Part shown: positions 40,290 through 51,743 of the stretch, piece after piece | How positions within the stretch are numbered: position 1 is the stretch's first letter | Layout of the letters: each line of letters starts with the position of its first letter | Assembly: GCA_921293015.1 (NCBI GenBank) | Contig: OV121087.1 | Coordinates: 2,306,501-2,370,500 of the forward strand | Length of the DNA: 64,000 bases | Source: Phorcus lineatus | Lineage: Eukaryota > Mollusca > Gastropoda > Trochida > Trochidae | Direction of reading: 5' to 3' | Notes under the pieces: generated by a model | Told to the model about the DNA's origin: nothing | The model's database searches: none | The model's input: only the letters and a program-made list of their open reading frames with translations | Program-made: the position numbers and the translations under genes

Positions 40290-40760
40290 GTTTACTAGGG
40301 GATATACTTGACATCTAGAGGCACTGACCCCTCTGGATAAGGAAAAACACAACTTAAAGTGGCACCTCCAATTCATTTGCCCACTAATGCTAGTACCAGT
40401 TCACAAATTACATCTGGTTTGTGTCAAATAAAATCCGCTAAACCAGTTCTTCTCTTTAGCTGCGCACAAATCTATGCGCCACTGACAGCGAGATGGCCAT
40501 GAGGGTTTTTCAAGCCAGTTCCAAGTCATGCGGATAGCATGCATAAAGAAACATTAGTTGGAATCGAGAGTTAATTGTTTGTGAGTACGTGTGATTAGGA
40601 CTTCCCAGCATGCAGCTCTCCGGCCATGAGGGTCAGGTGATAGGTCACGTGGTACACTTTTTACGCGTCACGTGCTTCCTGTCAAAATCATTAATGGACG
40701 TTGATTTACCCTCTTTGAGTTAAATGGAATTATTTCTAATTGAGAATTACGTATCAATTT
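40290..40760. promoter_or_regulatory. Regulatory-looking island with paired CACGTG boxes
   Basis: Two perfect CACGTG E-boxes lie at 40646-40651 and 40669-40674 (23 bp start to start), followed by ATCATTAATGGACG (homeodomain core). Upstream are TAGCTGCGCACAAATCTATGCGCCAC-like and CCGGCCATGAGGG words; GGCCATGAGGG appears twice (about 40496 and 40622). The block is unique and less AT-biased. Confidence 0.35.
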
Positions 40761-42039
40761 TCATCTTACTTGGGTCAAGGCAATGTCTATAGCAAGTACT
40801 TTCGTTTTCTTTGACGTTAACAGGAGAATGAATTTGCAACGTTTTCCTCTTCAGTGTTATTCAGAGTAAATATATGCCAGATTAAGTATGTGTTTTAAAT
40901 AATATTGAGACTGTCGGTAGAGTACATTTTGACTAAAATGTTATAGATATAATGTGTACACATACACATTTTACACACTTTCTATGGTGATAAAATGTTA
41001 CTTTGTTCGAGTGCAATAAGACATAGTGTGCATCACTTTGGTACGTTTGTTGAAAAGTGCTCGAACGCATGAAAAATTTTCTGTGATTGACATAATCAGC
41101 GAAATCAAACTAATGGTAAAAAACATTGTTCGACTCTTGCGTCGTTCAAATAACATATACTTAATTATAATATCAATACCTCAAACGACTAGCACAGACT
41201 GCTGGAAAGAATTCCACCAACGTGATACATACAAAGTTCGGTTTGAAGAATATTTGAACTTCCGCAAATCTGTGGCATTTAGTACAATACATGTGATTTC
41301 CTCCTATTAATGTTTCTGTTCAAACGAGTTATTACTCCCTACACTTTTCTTGCGAGTGCTTAAAGCAATTTGGCCGGAAACGCAGAAGTAATCAAGGACA
41401 CTGTATACGCAAACGAGAGAATGTCATTGGAATAAAAAAAAAACGTTGCACATTCATTTTATATATTTGATACCAGAAATAAGATATTTAGAATTTTAAA
41501 AATCATGGGAATAAGAATGAAGATGTTCTGTAATATTGTTGGGTTGACTTCTATTAAGAAAGGTCCGTAATAGCAAACGTTTCATTTGTTTTCATTTAAC
41601 GTATTCATCTTAATATGAGTTTTTCCTATAAATAGGTTCCTAAAAGAAATTAGATTATATATATAGTTAATGATGAGCAATTTTGTAAAATCAAAAGTGT
41701 CGCATAAGTGTGATGAAGTATTGATATCAAAGTAAAGTTATAAGAATAATATTCATAATACTTTTCAAAAGCTTTCCTTGAAATCATTCTTTGATATTGT
41801 ATATTTATTTCCCTCATGAAAATACAAACTTCTGATCGACCACAAACAGGTTTGATCCCGCCCCGTGTCAAGACTCACCGGAATGAAGACGGAGGCAGTA
41901 TACCATGCCATTCATAATATTTAATTGACAGAAATGAGATAAATCAGCCCCAATTCCTCTGACCACAGTTCTTGTGATAGTCCTTGACGGTTATATTAGC
42001 AACGTGATACATTAATTACCCCGACACTAGTACTCAATG
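40761..42039. other. AT-rich gene-free stretch
   Basis: A 94-codon frame from 41026 starts at GTG and is no longer than chance predicts for this composition. No gene is called. Confidence 0.35.
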
Positions 42040-42420
42040 TATTAAGCTTATCGCTCAATGCCATAGCGATTTATCAAATGCGCGCCCTATCGGAAGTTCA
42101 AATTAACTCCAGATTTCCATCGACAGGGCAAACTTCATATGACATAAGTCTCTTGCAGGCAAAATCACCGAGTAATAATTTTATAAGTAACTCCAAGCGG
42201 CCATACAGTGCATTCTGTTCAGGCAATTGATACAACAAGTGTTTATTACAAAAATACTTAACAGCCCATGGTCTAAGCGATCACCTTGTCGATTCCCTGC
42301 TGAGAAAAAGCGAATGAACGTCGGCCTCAGTGAAAACACGTGTAGGTTCAGCTTGGATTTCAAGATGGCAGGAAATATGAGAAAGGCCGTGAATAAAAGT
42401 TCAAAGCAGGAAATTATTTA
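42040..42420. promoter_or_regulatory. Unique regulatory-looking island
   Basis: Less AT-biased, non-repetitive sequence with GCGATTTATCAAATGCGCGCCC near 42067, an AACACGTGT E-box near 42335 and CAAGATGGCAGG near 42361. No coding frame with recognisable features. Confidence 0.2.
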
Positions 42421-44860
42421 ATTATTTGATTTAAACAGTAACTGTTTTGGGTGACTTTTAATGAGGCCTGTGTTTTGAGTACGCACTCTACGACCTGCCC
42501 CTGCAATATAGTTATTTAGGGTTACTCTGCTTTCTACATATTCCGTTTATAAGGATAGTAATGGTTCAACTTTTTTAGAAAATATGTTTCGTTTGAATAG
42601 ATATAAATTATATGATTCTACTCATTTATAACATCTTGATGTAAATATTTGATAATCTGCCATAGTGAGATTTCGAAATATTGCAATATAAACGGTTTAA
42701 GTATGTTCAGAGAAATTTAGTATACTGCTGAATGCCGAAATAAGGTTAATTAAATATTCATTGCAAGTTTTAAAATTATCAATTGGTAACGGTAGGTGAA
42801 CAAATTTATCTGGCGTATCTGGAGATGGCTTTTCTAAGTTTGATAACTTGTGCCCTATACTTTTATTGAATGAATAAAATATGCCTCAGTCAAAATCGGA
42901 TGTAGTTGTATTTTGAAATCATCTGGTAAACATTCAAACTTCTATTATGTTTATGGACATTTTGCGATGAAAGTATATTCAGGGCACTATTCACAAGCAT
43001 TTTATACGCCTTCTTCAGAGCAAGGCGAATACACTCAAACTTTGTGACATTACCCGATGGGAATATACTAGACAAATATCTGTTAACATGACAATGCTGT
43101 GACGTCATAAACTTGATTAGATCACAATGCAATTGTGTGATTAAACCTAAAGGTTACTTGCACTGTCCTTATCAGAAATGTATTAATTTTAAAAAGATAA
43201 ATGTATAGAATGATTTTGTATAGGCTTCTGATATTTGTCACGGTGTTATCATATATTTGATGTCTGAAGATTTTATAAATCTCAGCTCCTTTAGAAAAAA
43301 CTTAGCAACATGTCATTTTTTTAAATGAATAGATTCAAGTATTAAGAGAAAAGGAACAGATTGAAAGATGAGAAACTACGTTGGTAAAATTCACTAAAAT
43401 GGAAAACGTTGTAGTAATTAAATCCTTTTCTAACCGTTTTCGGGGCATTTTATAGAGAGGATAATTAAAAAAAAGACATTTACGTGTACATGCATGAAAG
43501 TACTCTAGGTAGTTTTCGTTTGTATATTTTTCATCTCATTTTATTCGCCAATATCAGTTTCACAATACATATTTGCTAAGATTACAAATAAATACTAGAA
43601 GCAATGACAAAAATTTAAAGTACATTTATTATGTAAACTTGCCGCTTATACTCGTAACGTATTTCGTCTTAGAAACTCTTAACATTGATATTAGCCAATG
43701 CATTGTTAATGTACTTCCGATTTAATCCCAGAGTTTGGTGTGGACTGCATGAATAGCGAAACCAAACTTGAATTCCTCAAAGTTTTCACTCAATGAACAC
43801 GTCGGTTTGTCCATTCGTGTTTGTTTACTTTAGAAATAGACTACAGTTTTGAAAGGTATTAAAACCCTTTTAGACTGATTATGACATCAACTAAATGATA
43901 TTTGGCTTTTAAATATATATCTCTTGAGAACAACAGCACCTACGCCATCTATTTAGAAGGGAATCAAATGAGGTAAAGACATTAGAAGGACGTTGTTACA
44001 ATGTGTGTGAGGGATAGAGTGGGATTAAATCTATCTCGGCTATTGGCTGACCATTCCTCCACATACCACCTATGTAACGCCTGTTAATTATATCAAGACG
44101 CTTGGTAAATGTGGAGGAAAATCGCGTTAACTAAAGCGCCCCTGGCGGATAACTGTTGGATTTAAGGGAGATAAATCTTTCAGACAAGCGTAAGTGGACA
44201 AAGCCAATGCCCATACAAAAGCGATGTTTTGGATTAGTTGTTATGAAATTAACATCATCTAATCAAAGCGGTAGACGAGGTAAAATGTTGACATTTACAA
44301 AGTTAATTATTGTGTTTTTCTTCTGGAAAAAAGATTTACTTGTTTTGTTTTTATCAAACATGTTAAAAATAACGTGTGAATAGGAAAGTAATTTTCTTAA
44401 GTCATATACATTGCCTTAAGGTTAAAGTTGTGAAGTCCTATGTTAGAAAAGACTAAATACGCCGATCAATGCAGTCACTTCAGGAATTGATTTTTACGAT
44501 GAAAATATTATTCTAAAAAATGTGAAAATATTTTTGTAAAAAAGGATGAGAATATCTTCATGAAACGTTATTTCACTTACAAGCAGAAATACTCAATAGA
44601 TAATACTAGCCTCAATGACAAAAGAAAGACCCCTTTGAATATGTGAATCTCAAACGAGGATCTTAACAAATTATTGAAGTCTATTCATCAATATATCATA
44701 AAATCTGATCGTTTTGACTCCTTTTAAGCACTTGAATATGTAATGACTGCCACGCAAACAACATGATATTCATGTAAAACCACTATCTTTGAAGCTAAGT
44801 TGTGAATCGGACATGTGTCACTAATATGAGTTTGTATTCATTTATATGTAACTGTATCGG
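42421..44860. other. AT-rich gene-free stretch
   Basis: TGACGTCA occurs at 43100-43107. A less AT-biased block around 43970-44280 (including GCGCCCCTGGCGG near 44137) may be regulatory. No gene is supported. Confidence 0.35.
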
Positions 44861-44863
44861 AGC

Positions 44864-44897
44864 GGCCTTGATATAAGCTCTTCGGAGCTTTTTGGCC
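44864..44897 (+). other. UUCG-tetraloop hairpin followed by a T-run
   Basis: AAGCTC-TTCG-GAGCTT (44875-44890) forms a perfect 6-bp stem with a C(UUCG)G loop, followed by TTTTT ending at 44893. Flanking GGCC blocks (44864-44867 and 44894-44897) can also pair. It resembles a terminator-like RNA fold but has no associated gene. Confidence 0.5.
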
Positions 44898-44905
44898 AAT
44901 CCATT

Positions 44906-44907
<2 letters not shown>

Positions 44908-44985
<78 letters not shown>
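44908..44985. repeat. (AT)n microsatellite
   Basis: About 78 bp of uninterrupted AT dinucleotides. The Tyr-Ile frame across it is an artefact. Confidence 0.98.
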
Positions 44986-44986
<1 letters not shown>

Positions 44987-46899
44987 CATGAATAAATATG
45001 TTTAAACCGAATATGTGAATCTTTATTTTATACGTTGTTAGTATGACACAATACAGTTAACAAGACTATTTGATCTGACCCAAACAATGTCAAAGCAACT
45101 GGTTTCTACGTAGAAATGTTACTAACTTGTTCTATAAATGTTTCTGTCAAATATTGATTAAACACATTTACTCATCATTTAATTAGTGTCACTACAGCAT
45201 TTGAATATTCTGATAACCATCATGGACGTTTTCCACAGAGGTCAGAGATATCTATAGAAAAACAATAGAACAGAACAGAATAGGATGCTTTCTAAAAACA
45301 ACGACAAGAATTGAGATAGAGAACATAAACGTATATATCAAACAATCATGCATGTGGCATTATATGAAGAGATCTTTTATTTTTGTTAATTTGTCAAATA
45401 AACACCTTTAATTAGCCTTTCATTAAGACAGCGTAATTATAGGCTGTGAAAAACCCACCTGGGCTAGGGGTCATAAAATTCGCGCAGGTGTGACGTAATA
45501 AAACAGACTGTACAGAGTGGCGCATCATTATTTCAACTGAAATACCGCCTTAAATAATTGTTTAATTACCATTTATGTGGATACCTTTTATATCAAACGC
45601 TTAATAGTGTTACTTGATTTATCTGACTGAGTGGAAAACATTCTCTGAAAATCGTTAATTATTGGTTATTTTCTGTGATATTGTTACGGTAGATGTATAG
45701 ATCAAGAGGCAATGATTCTGTTTATGACGTCACAAAAAGGGTGTGTGACCAGTCATGCACTCACTGGTTTGTGGCCAGATAGATCTAAGCAGCCCATCAA
45801 AAGTGGTATTCAATAACAGCTTTCATTACCAAACTGAACATATTTGAGTAGCGACCTTTGACGCACACCATACATGAGACATGGAACACAGACAAATAAA
45901 TGCTATAATCTTAAACACTTATTTCAAATAATTACATTTTATATAGACGAATTGTCCAATGTAAGGGAATTGTGACTGCTTCAGACAAATAATTAAGTCT
46001 GGTTTGATCAGTTGAGGAGAAAGCAAATACGTATTCAGTTTCGCATTTAGCTAATGCAGTAGCTAGTGTCAATGTTTCTTTGTATAAATATATAAATCTC
46101 ATCGACGAATTGTATACTTCAACGCTTTCAAAAAGTTAAGTTATAAACATATTCTGTACCTGCCACGTAGATAAGCATTTCTATCTTTCTCATCTTTATA
46201 TATTTGACATTAAAGGGGGGGAGACCATTTTAGCAAAGTACCACGGGGGAAATGATGCATGACATAAACCATTAACTCCAGAGTCCAGAGAAGAATATGG
46301 CTCCAAAGGACATCTGATTACATTACCATATCATTGAAATCATTGTTCTTGAGACTGTGATGAGCGCTTGAAATGTTGAATAAACTAATTGTAGGTGAGA
46401 AATTGAAACATATTAGGCTGGAATTAGGAGATACATCCCTGTGTGGTAGGTAATGTTTGGTTTGAAATTTTGGAACAATTAATTTGGATATGGGAAAAAT
46501 ATTTCAATTTTGCTAACTTCGTTCGTCATTTATATCCGCTACGTACCGATAAACTTGGCCTTTGCTCCATAAAAATATTATATGTTGTGTTTTTACGTAA
46601 AACACAATTCAAGTAAATACTTATGAACTTTTTCTAATAATGAACTATTGCTAAAGCCACACACCCCTGATCCAAATTACAAAATGGGTAAAACCCTGTA
46701 AATGTACAGCTTTAAATGATTGATGCTTAAGGGACTTAAATGCTTCATGGTTAAATATCCTGTTTGGGTGTGCTTTAGTGATTTTAACAAAGTTTACTTT
46801 CAATATCAGATGAACTTAAATACAAATAATGTTTATATTTAGTTTAAATGAGCCTTATAGCGTAAGTAAAGTTTTGAAATAGATACCATTAACATTATG
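44986..46899. other. AT-rich gene-free stretch with one CREB-type palindrome
   Basis: TGACGTCA occurs at 45725-45732. No gene is supported. Confidence 0.4.
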
Positions 46900-47065
46900 T
46901 TCATTCATGACAATTACAAGACAACGACCCTATCTGTCCATGATGCCGTCAGTAATCCTGTCTCTCCGGGCTCTACAAGAAACGAGATCTCAGCCAATCA
47001 ATGACTGTCGTAATTTCAACACGGACGAGGCAATTGAGGTCTTCAACGTGCAATTGAGAACTTTA
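46900..47065. promoter_or_regulatory. Unique regulatory-looking island
   Basis: The block contains AGCCAATCAATGAC (CCAAT plus PBX-like), repeated CAATTGAG words (47032 and 47051) and ATGAATTCATTAACGC. It lies about 1.1 kb upstream of the ASB-like gene and could serve it, but that is inference. Confidence 0.25.
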
Positions 47066-48004
47066 TGAATTCATTAACGCTAAGGGTAAATTTTTAATTT
47101 TACTTCAGTAGGTCCTCTTGAGTAGGGTTTTTTTTGGGTCGATTTTGGTCATCGGACCGAGTGCAAAAATTCTCATTTGCTGATTTCAACCTCAATTAAC
47201 ACCTGTGTTTTTGTGAACCATGCATGCTTACAAATGAAATTGGAGTGTAATGTAGAAAATTCCTTCCTTAAAATAGTTCTCTTGAACTACAATGAGGAAA
47301 ATGAGTACAGGTTTCCTTGATATTCTACTTTGACTCAAATGTCGTCTTCAAGCAGAATGACGGATCGAATTACTAATTTGGCAACTTCACTCATCATATG
47401 AACTTTATCTTTATCAAATAAGGTTAAGTTGTGTTAGTAAGTTTCTCAGTCTCAACGAGGGAAGTAGAATCTGCATTAAAAATATAAATTAAAATATGTT
47501 TCCCTATTGGGAACATTTCGAAAACAGTTTTTATTACAGGTTCAAGGTTAAATACTTCCAAAGATTATCAACGCCACCCATTTAATGCAGTTTTGGTTGT
47601 GATATGAAATTAAGTACATTGATCACCTTTTTATTCGCTTGACTCTTAATCACAATGGAAGGGAGGTAATCTAAAGTCCGAAAGAAAAGAAGCATTCGTA
47701 AAATATCGCTCGACAGCTGGCGCTTTGAAGAACAAAGAAACATGGAGAAAAAAATTGAAGAAAATATAATTAGCTTTTGAAGAATTATTTTCATTGGATA
47801 CTTTTGTTATACCTGTATCATTAACCTCGAAGTCACAAATGAATATTTACCAACAGGAAATGAAAAATTCTTTTGTCAATATACATCTTTGATGTGTTTT
47901 TATTATTAATCTAATATTGTTGAATAACAGCATTTAAGAATTTTCCTGTCAATATTATTAAGCTAATTCTCTTGTTAAATGTCTGAAATATTTTGTTTAC
48001 ACAT
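47066..48004. other. Upstream region of the ASB-like gene
   Basis: AT-rich with no supported gene. TTTTGTTTACACATAG ends at 48006 and has the form of a splice acceptor (branch-like CTAAT at about 47963), so a 5' non-coding exon could precede the gene. No TATA box could be assigned. Confidence 0.3.
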
Positions 48005-48012
48005 AGCAAGCA

Positions 48013-48021
48013 ATGATATAG
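48013..48021 (+). promoter_or_regulatory. Two-codon upstream ORF 1
   Basis: ATG ATA TAG, a Met-Ile-stop minimal uORF 137 nt before the main ATG. It acts only if the transcript includes it. Confidence 0.4.
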
Positions 48022-48049
48022 AACTGTTATACACGTAATAGCACATAAC

Positions 48050-48058
48050 ATGTGGTAA
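48050..48058 (+). promoter_or_regulatory. Two-codon upstream ORF 2
   Basis: ATG TGG TAA, a Met-Trp-stop minimal uORF 100 nt before the main ATG. No further ATG occurs between it and 48158. Confidence 0.4.
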
Positions 48059-48157
48059 ACACTATACGGCAAACAAAGGAAACAAGCGTCACGGAGTTGC
48101 CTCCCTTCATCAACAACAAAGCCAATTGTACAAACGCGTTAGGAGAAGAACGTCATA

Positions 48158-49321
48158 ATGGAACAATCACCAATGAAAGAACCGAGGAAGGAACAAACCA
48201 AAGAAGAACAGTTCTACAAACTTGGAGAATTGATAAGAAAAGGCGACAGATGCATAGAGGCGGTAAAGCTGTACATGGAGGCGCATCAACTAACACACGA
48301 GCTGTATGGTACATGTAAAACCAGAAAAGGAATGCTTGTCTACCCTGTCAAAGTTGCTGCTGAACATGGTCATGTGGATATTTTGAATTACCTCATTTCT
48401 CAAGGATTTGATCCAAATTTTCCAATATCTGACTGTTACATTCGACGCTATCCCATTCAGTATGCCTGCAGAAATGGACATGTAGACATCGTGGAATCGT
48501 TAGTAAAAGAACATGGTGTCAACCCTGACACAATGGATGGTGATGGAGAAACTGCTCTCATTATGGGAATCTATGGAGGTAGTCTTGATATCGTTAAACT
48601 TCTTATTCAAAGCGGTTCCAACGTCAATGGTGTTATGACAACGCAGTTTAATCCACCATTACACGTCGCTGTCCAAAGAAATGAAATTGCCATCACTGAA
48701 TATCTCATCTCCGTGGGTGCCGATGTCAATATGAAAAATTCCTGGAATCAGTTACCAATTTCGTTGCTTTCTGAATGTTCAGATACTGATATAGCTAAAA
48801 TGCTTTTGAATTCCGGGGCAGATGTTGAAGGATATTCTAAATACGACACACCTTTCGTAATGGCAGCAAAGAAAAACAATTTGGATCTCTTGAAAATTCT
48901 TTCCAAATTTGGTGCCAATCCTGAATCTGTTACGGCAGAAGGTTATACTCCTCTTCAAATATCCATCTGGAAAGAATTCTACGACATTACCCGCTATCTT
49001 GTTCTTGAAGTTAACGTTAACCTGAGTTACCGGGAAGGAAAATGGAATCCTTTGGTCTTGGCACTAAATTCTGGTAATCTAGATTTTGCCCTTCTTCTAC
49101 TGGAAGCAGGTTGCCGAGTTGTTCCAAGTGTACTGCGCTATGTGAAAGGAGGTTTAAGGAATGAAGTTTTGAGGCATAGAATAGTCATCCCAAGACCTCT
49201 GAAACTCATCTGTGCCATCAAGATAAGAACACACCTTGGAAAACGTCTTCACAACAAAGGAAGTTATCTCCCTTTGCCCCGCATGCTGGTCGACTACATA
49301 ATGATGAAACACGTGGTATAA
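48158..49321 (+). CDS. ASB-like protein: ankyrin repeats plus C-terminal SOCS box (ubiquitin-ligase substrate receptor)
   Basis: A single-exon 387-residue protein. Residues 1-58 are charged and helical (EEQFYKLGELIRKGD...). About eight ankyrin repeats follow at roughly 59-327, clearest at 65-91, 98-126, 129-157 and 166-193 (GHVDILNYLI, GHVDIVESLV, SLDIVKLLIQSG). Residues 344-383 form a SOCS box: BC box P347-L348...C352...I356, the form that binds Elongin C, then a Cul5-type LPLP at 371-374 ending in Tyr380. By family knowledge, ASB proteins use the ankyrin stack to choose substrates and the SOCS box to join Elongin B/C-Cullin5-Rbx2 ligases, so this one probably ubiquitinates an unknown target. 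The start is favoured by A at -3, G at +4 and an in-frame TAG at 48140. Lack of introns suggests a retrocopy or intron loss; no frame damage is seen. Assignment to a specific ASB paralogue is not possible. Confidence 0.93.
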   Translation: MEQSPMKEPRKEQTKEEQFYKLGELIRKGDRCIEAVKLYMEAHQLTHELYGTCKTRKGMLVYPVKVAAEHGHVDILNYLISQGFDPNFPISDCYIRRYPIQYACRNGHVDIVESLVKEHGVNPDTMDGDGETALIMGIYGGSLDIVKLLIQSGSNVNGVMTTQFNPPLHVAVQRNEIAITEYLISVGADVNMKNSWNQLPISLLSECSDTDIAKMLLNSGADVEGYSKYDTPFVMAAKKNNLDLLKILSKFGANPESVTAEGYTPLQISIWKEFYDITRYLVLEVNVNLSYREGKWNPLVLALNSGNLDFALLLLEAGCRVVPSVLRYVKGGLRNEVLRHRIVIPRPLKLICAIKIRTHLGKRLHNKGSYLPLPRMLVDYIMMKHVV

Positions 49322-49524
49322 AGACTGAAGAGAACCAGTTCACTTGATTTTGATATCACTCTCGAGGAAACGGCTATGCAGGATTTGGTCGATGGAAAAC
49401 CAATACTCAGAAGCTTATGCATCCGTGTATCATGATTTGCCATCGACTCTTCGTATGTCATAATCTTTGGAATGTTCCTTGTGACGGTTATACATCATAT
49501 CTTATGGATTTACAAGTTCTTGTG

Positions 49525-49530
49525 ATTAAA
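49525..49530 (+). terminator. Candidate poly(A) signal ATTAAA
   Basis: ATTAAA lies about 205 nt after the stop codon, and a GT-rich repeat that could serve as downstream element starts about 18 nt later. An AATAAA occurs much further on (about 50240) and is the alternative. Confidence 0.5.
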
Positions 49531-49547
49531 GTGTAAACATTATTTGG

Positions 49548-49737
49548 TATATTCTAGCTGTGGTGATTGGTTATAAAATTTCCGTTGGAATATTCTAACT
49601 GTGGTGAATGGTTATAGAATTTCCGTTGGAATATTCTTGCTGTGGTGATTGGTTATGAAATATCCACATGGAATATTCTAGCTGTGGTGATTGTTTATAA
49701 AATGTTCGTTGGAATATTCAAACTGTGGTGATTGGTG
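49548..49737 (+). repeat. 41-bp minisatellite, about five copies, just downstream of the ASB-like gene
   Basis: TATTCTAGCTGTGGTGATTGG-containing units recur with CTGTGG anchors at about 49557, 49598, 49639, 49681 and 49722 (spacing 41-42 bp). Copies differ by a few substitutions. The conserved part of each unit is the GT-rich segment. Confidence 0.9.
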
Positions 49738-51419
49738 CCAACTTTGTTTTATAATCATGTAACAAATTGTAACAATATTTGACAATACATATTCATGAAA
49801 ATGGATGACGAGTGCTTGTGACGACGATGTCATATAAAAGAACTAAATGGTGACGGGTGAATTATCTTGTTATCTTTTGGGACACATACTAAACAACATG
49901 GTCGCGTGTTTCATTTCAATTTTTTTTCTTATAAGACACAATAATAACGTGATAATTTTTGTTAATGAGATGCCAAAAATAACGATTTTATGTATATTTT
50001 CTTGGTAAACGGCAGAAAGGGAAAAATGTTACATATTTTTACCTTATTTTAGATGGTCTTTTATCTCTACTAAGGTTCATATAAAAAGATTTCCCCAATC
50101 AAATTAATAAGTGGGTATTTTAGGTTTACTTGTATCAATGTAATTGTTTGTTTTTGGACTTGTGGAAATTCAATGTTAACTTGACGAAGTTAATTCAGAA
50201 AGAATAGTTCAACCTTTCATTTTCACCTCTAAGTTTATATGAAATAAAGCGTGACCACGAACTTGCCTTATAAATGTATGGCCTGTCCACCTGTCAGTTT
50301 AAAACTGAAAACTCATTTCTTATTGTTACAATGTTGACATAAAAGCACGTATTGTAGTAGGTTATTTAAAATAAACTTTATATACAGCACATGTAAACTA
50401 CGTTAGAGTTTAATCGTATATATGTTTTAGTTAAATGTGTGCCAATAGTTTTATTGTCAAATAATGCAAATGCCCTTTTTAAATCAAAGTGTAAATTTAA
50501 AGATGAAATTACACGAATGTTCAAATGCCTGAACAACACCAGCAAAGTCATAGTTAATAAAAGTCGTAGAATGTTATGACTGAAATAAGATAACACAAAT
50601 TAAGCTATCTAATTAAAAGACATGTGGTCTCACAAAAGGTCAGTATATACACTTAAACACATACATTATTAATGGAACAACACTCAAATTAAAATACCCT
50701 TAAGGTGGAATTTCATTAAGAAATACTTTCATTTCGTTCGCTACCACTTCGTTCAAAACATGTCATAACCGTCACATCCTTTATAAAGAAACTGTCCTCC
50801 AAGTCAGTTTGAATTCAAACACAGCTGCAGAGCAATTGTCATGGGGAAGCTTTATATCTGTTCTGTCTGTCATTTGTCACCTACCACAGTACTCCTTTTA
50901 TGTACAGGGACGTCATTATAAGGTTTTATACATACATCCTCTATAACCCCATCTACTTAGATGACATCCTGACCTGACGTATATACGAAATGCGTAATTA
51001 ATCTGCATTTGAATGAGTGTTTTGTTAAGTTGTTACCATGTTTTATCTGAAAGAGACTTAAGAAGATATTTACGAACTTATGTTTTATCTTACGCTTTTA
51101 CTGGCAGTGAGACTTATGATTTGAAGAAATTATTTTTCTTCCCTTGTTTATACATTTAAGCGAAAAATGATAATGTTGCCCACTCAGTGCAGCTGGCCGT
51201 TTTGAAATCGACGAAATACGATTAAACAGTAAACGTAGATGAGGTAGCCTTATGTAACACTTTCATGATATTTTTTTTAAAAATGTAAACCTTCAAACAA
51301 ACATGTACGTTATGACGAGCCTAGACGTTGTGGAAAGGAACAAACGAGCTTATTCACCATTTTAATACCACGGTTGACGTCGCTATTACAGTGCTAAGCA
51401 TACATTTAAGCTAGGGTAA
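49738..51419. other. Gene-free stretch
   Basis: AT-rich. AATAAA near 50240 could be a distal poly(A) signal for the upstream gene. No other feature is supported. Confidence 0.35.
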
Positions 51420-51743
51420 TGAGTAAATGTGGGAGTCGAGCAGTGAGTGATTGAGTGAGCCAAGCATTTAGAGTGAGTGAGTTAGTGAGTGAGTGAAATA
51501 TTCAGTGAGTGAGTGAAATATTCAGTGAGTGATTCAGTGAGTGAGTTTGTGAGGATTTCAGTGAGTCAGTCAGCGAGTCAGTAAGTCAGTAAGTCAGTAA
51601 GTCAGTGAGTCAGTAAGTCAGTAAGTCAGTGAGTCAGTGAGTCAGTAAGTCAGTGAGTTAGTGAGTTAGTGAGTCAGTAAGTCAGTAAGTCAGTAAGTCA
51701 GCGAGTCAGTAAGTCAGTCAGTCAGCGAGTCAGTAAGTCAGTA
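51420..51743 (+). repeat. GTGA/GTCA tetranucleotide array with octamer substructure
   Basis: The left part is GTGA-rich (with a repeated GAAATATTCA insert); the right part is mostly GTCAGTAA or GTCAGTGA octamers with a few GTTAGTGA and GTCAGCGA variants. Every fourth base varies while AGT stays fixed. It runs without a gap into the 93-bp satellite. Confidence 0.95.

Noticed and set aside
41026..41310. 94-codon ORF
   Set aside because: GTG start. Several frames of this length are expected by chance at this base composition, and no domain is visible.
44795..44989. Tyr-Ile repeat ORF
   Set aside because: Translation of the AT dinucleotide array.
48052..48318. 88-codon frame overlapping the ASB-like gene start
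   Set aside because: It begins at GTG and is out of frame with the well-supported ankyrin/SOCS-box ORF.
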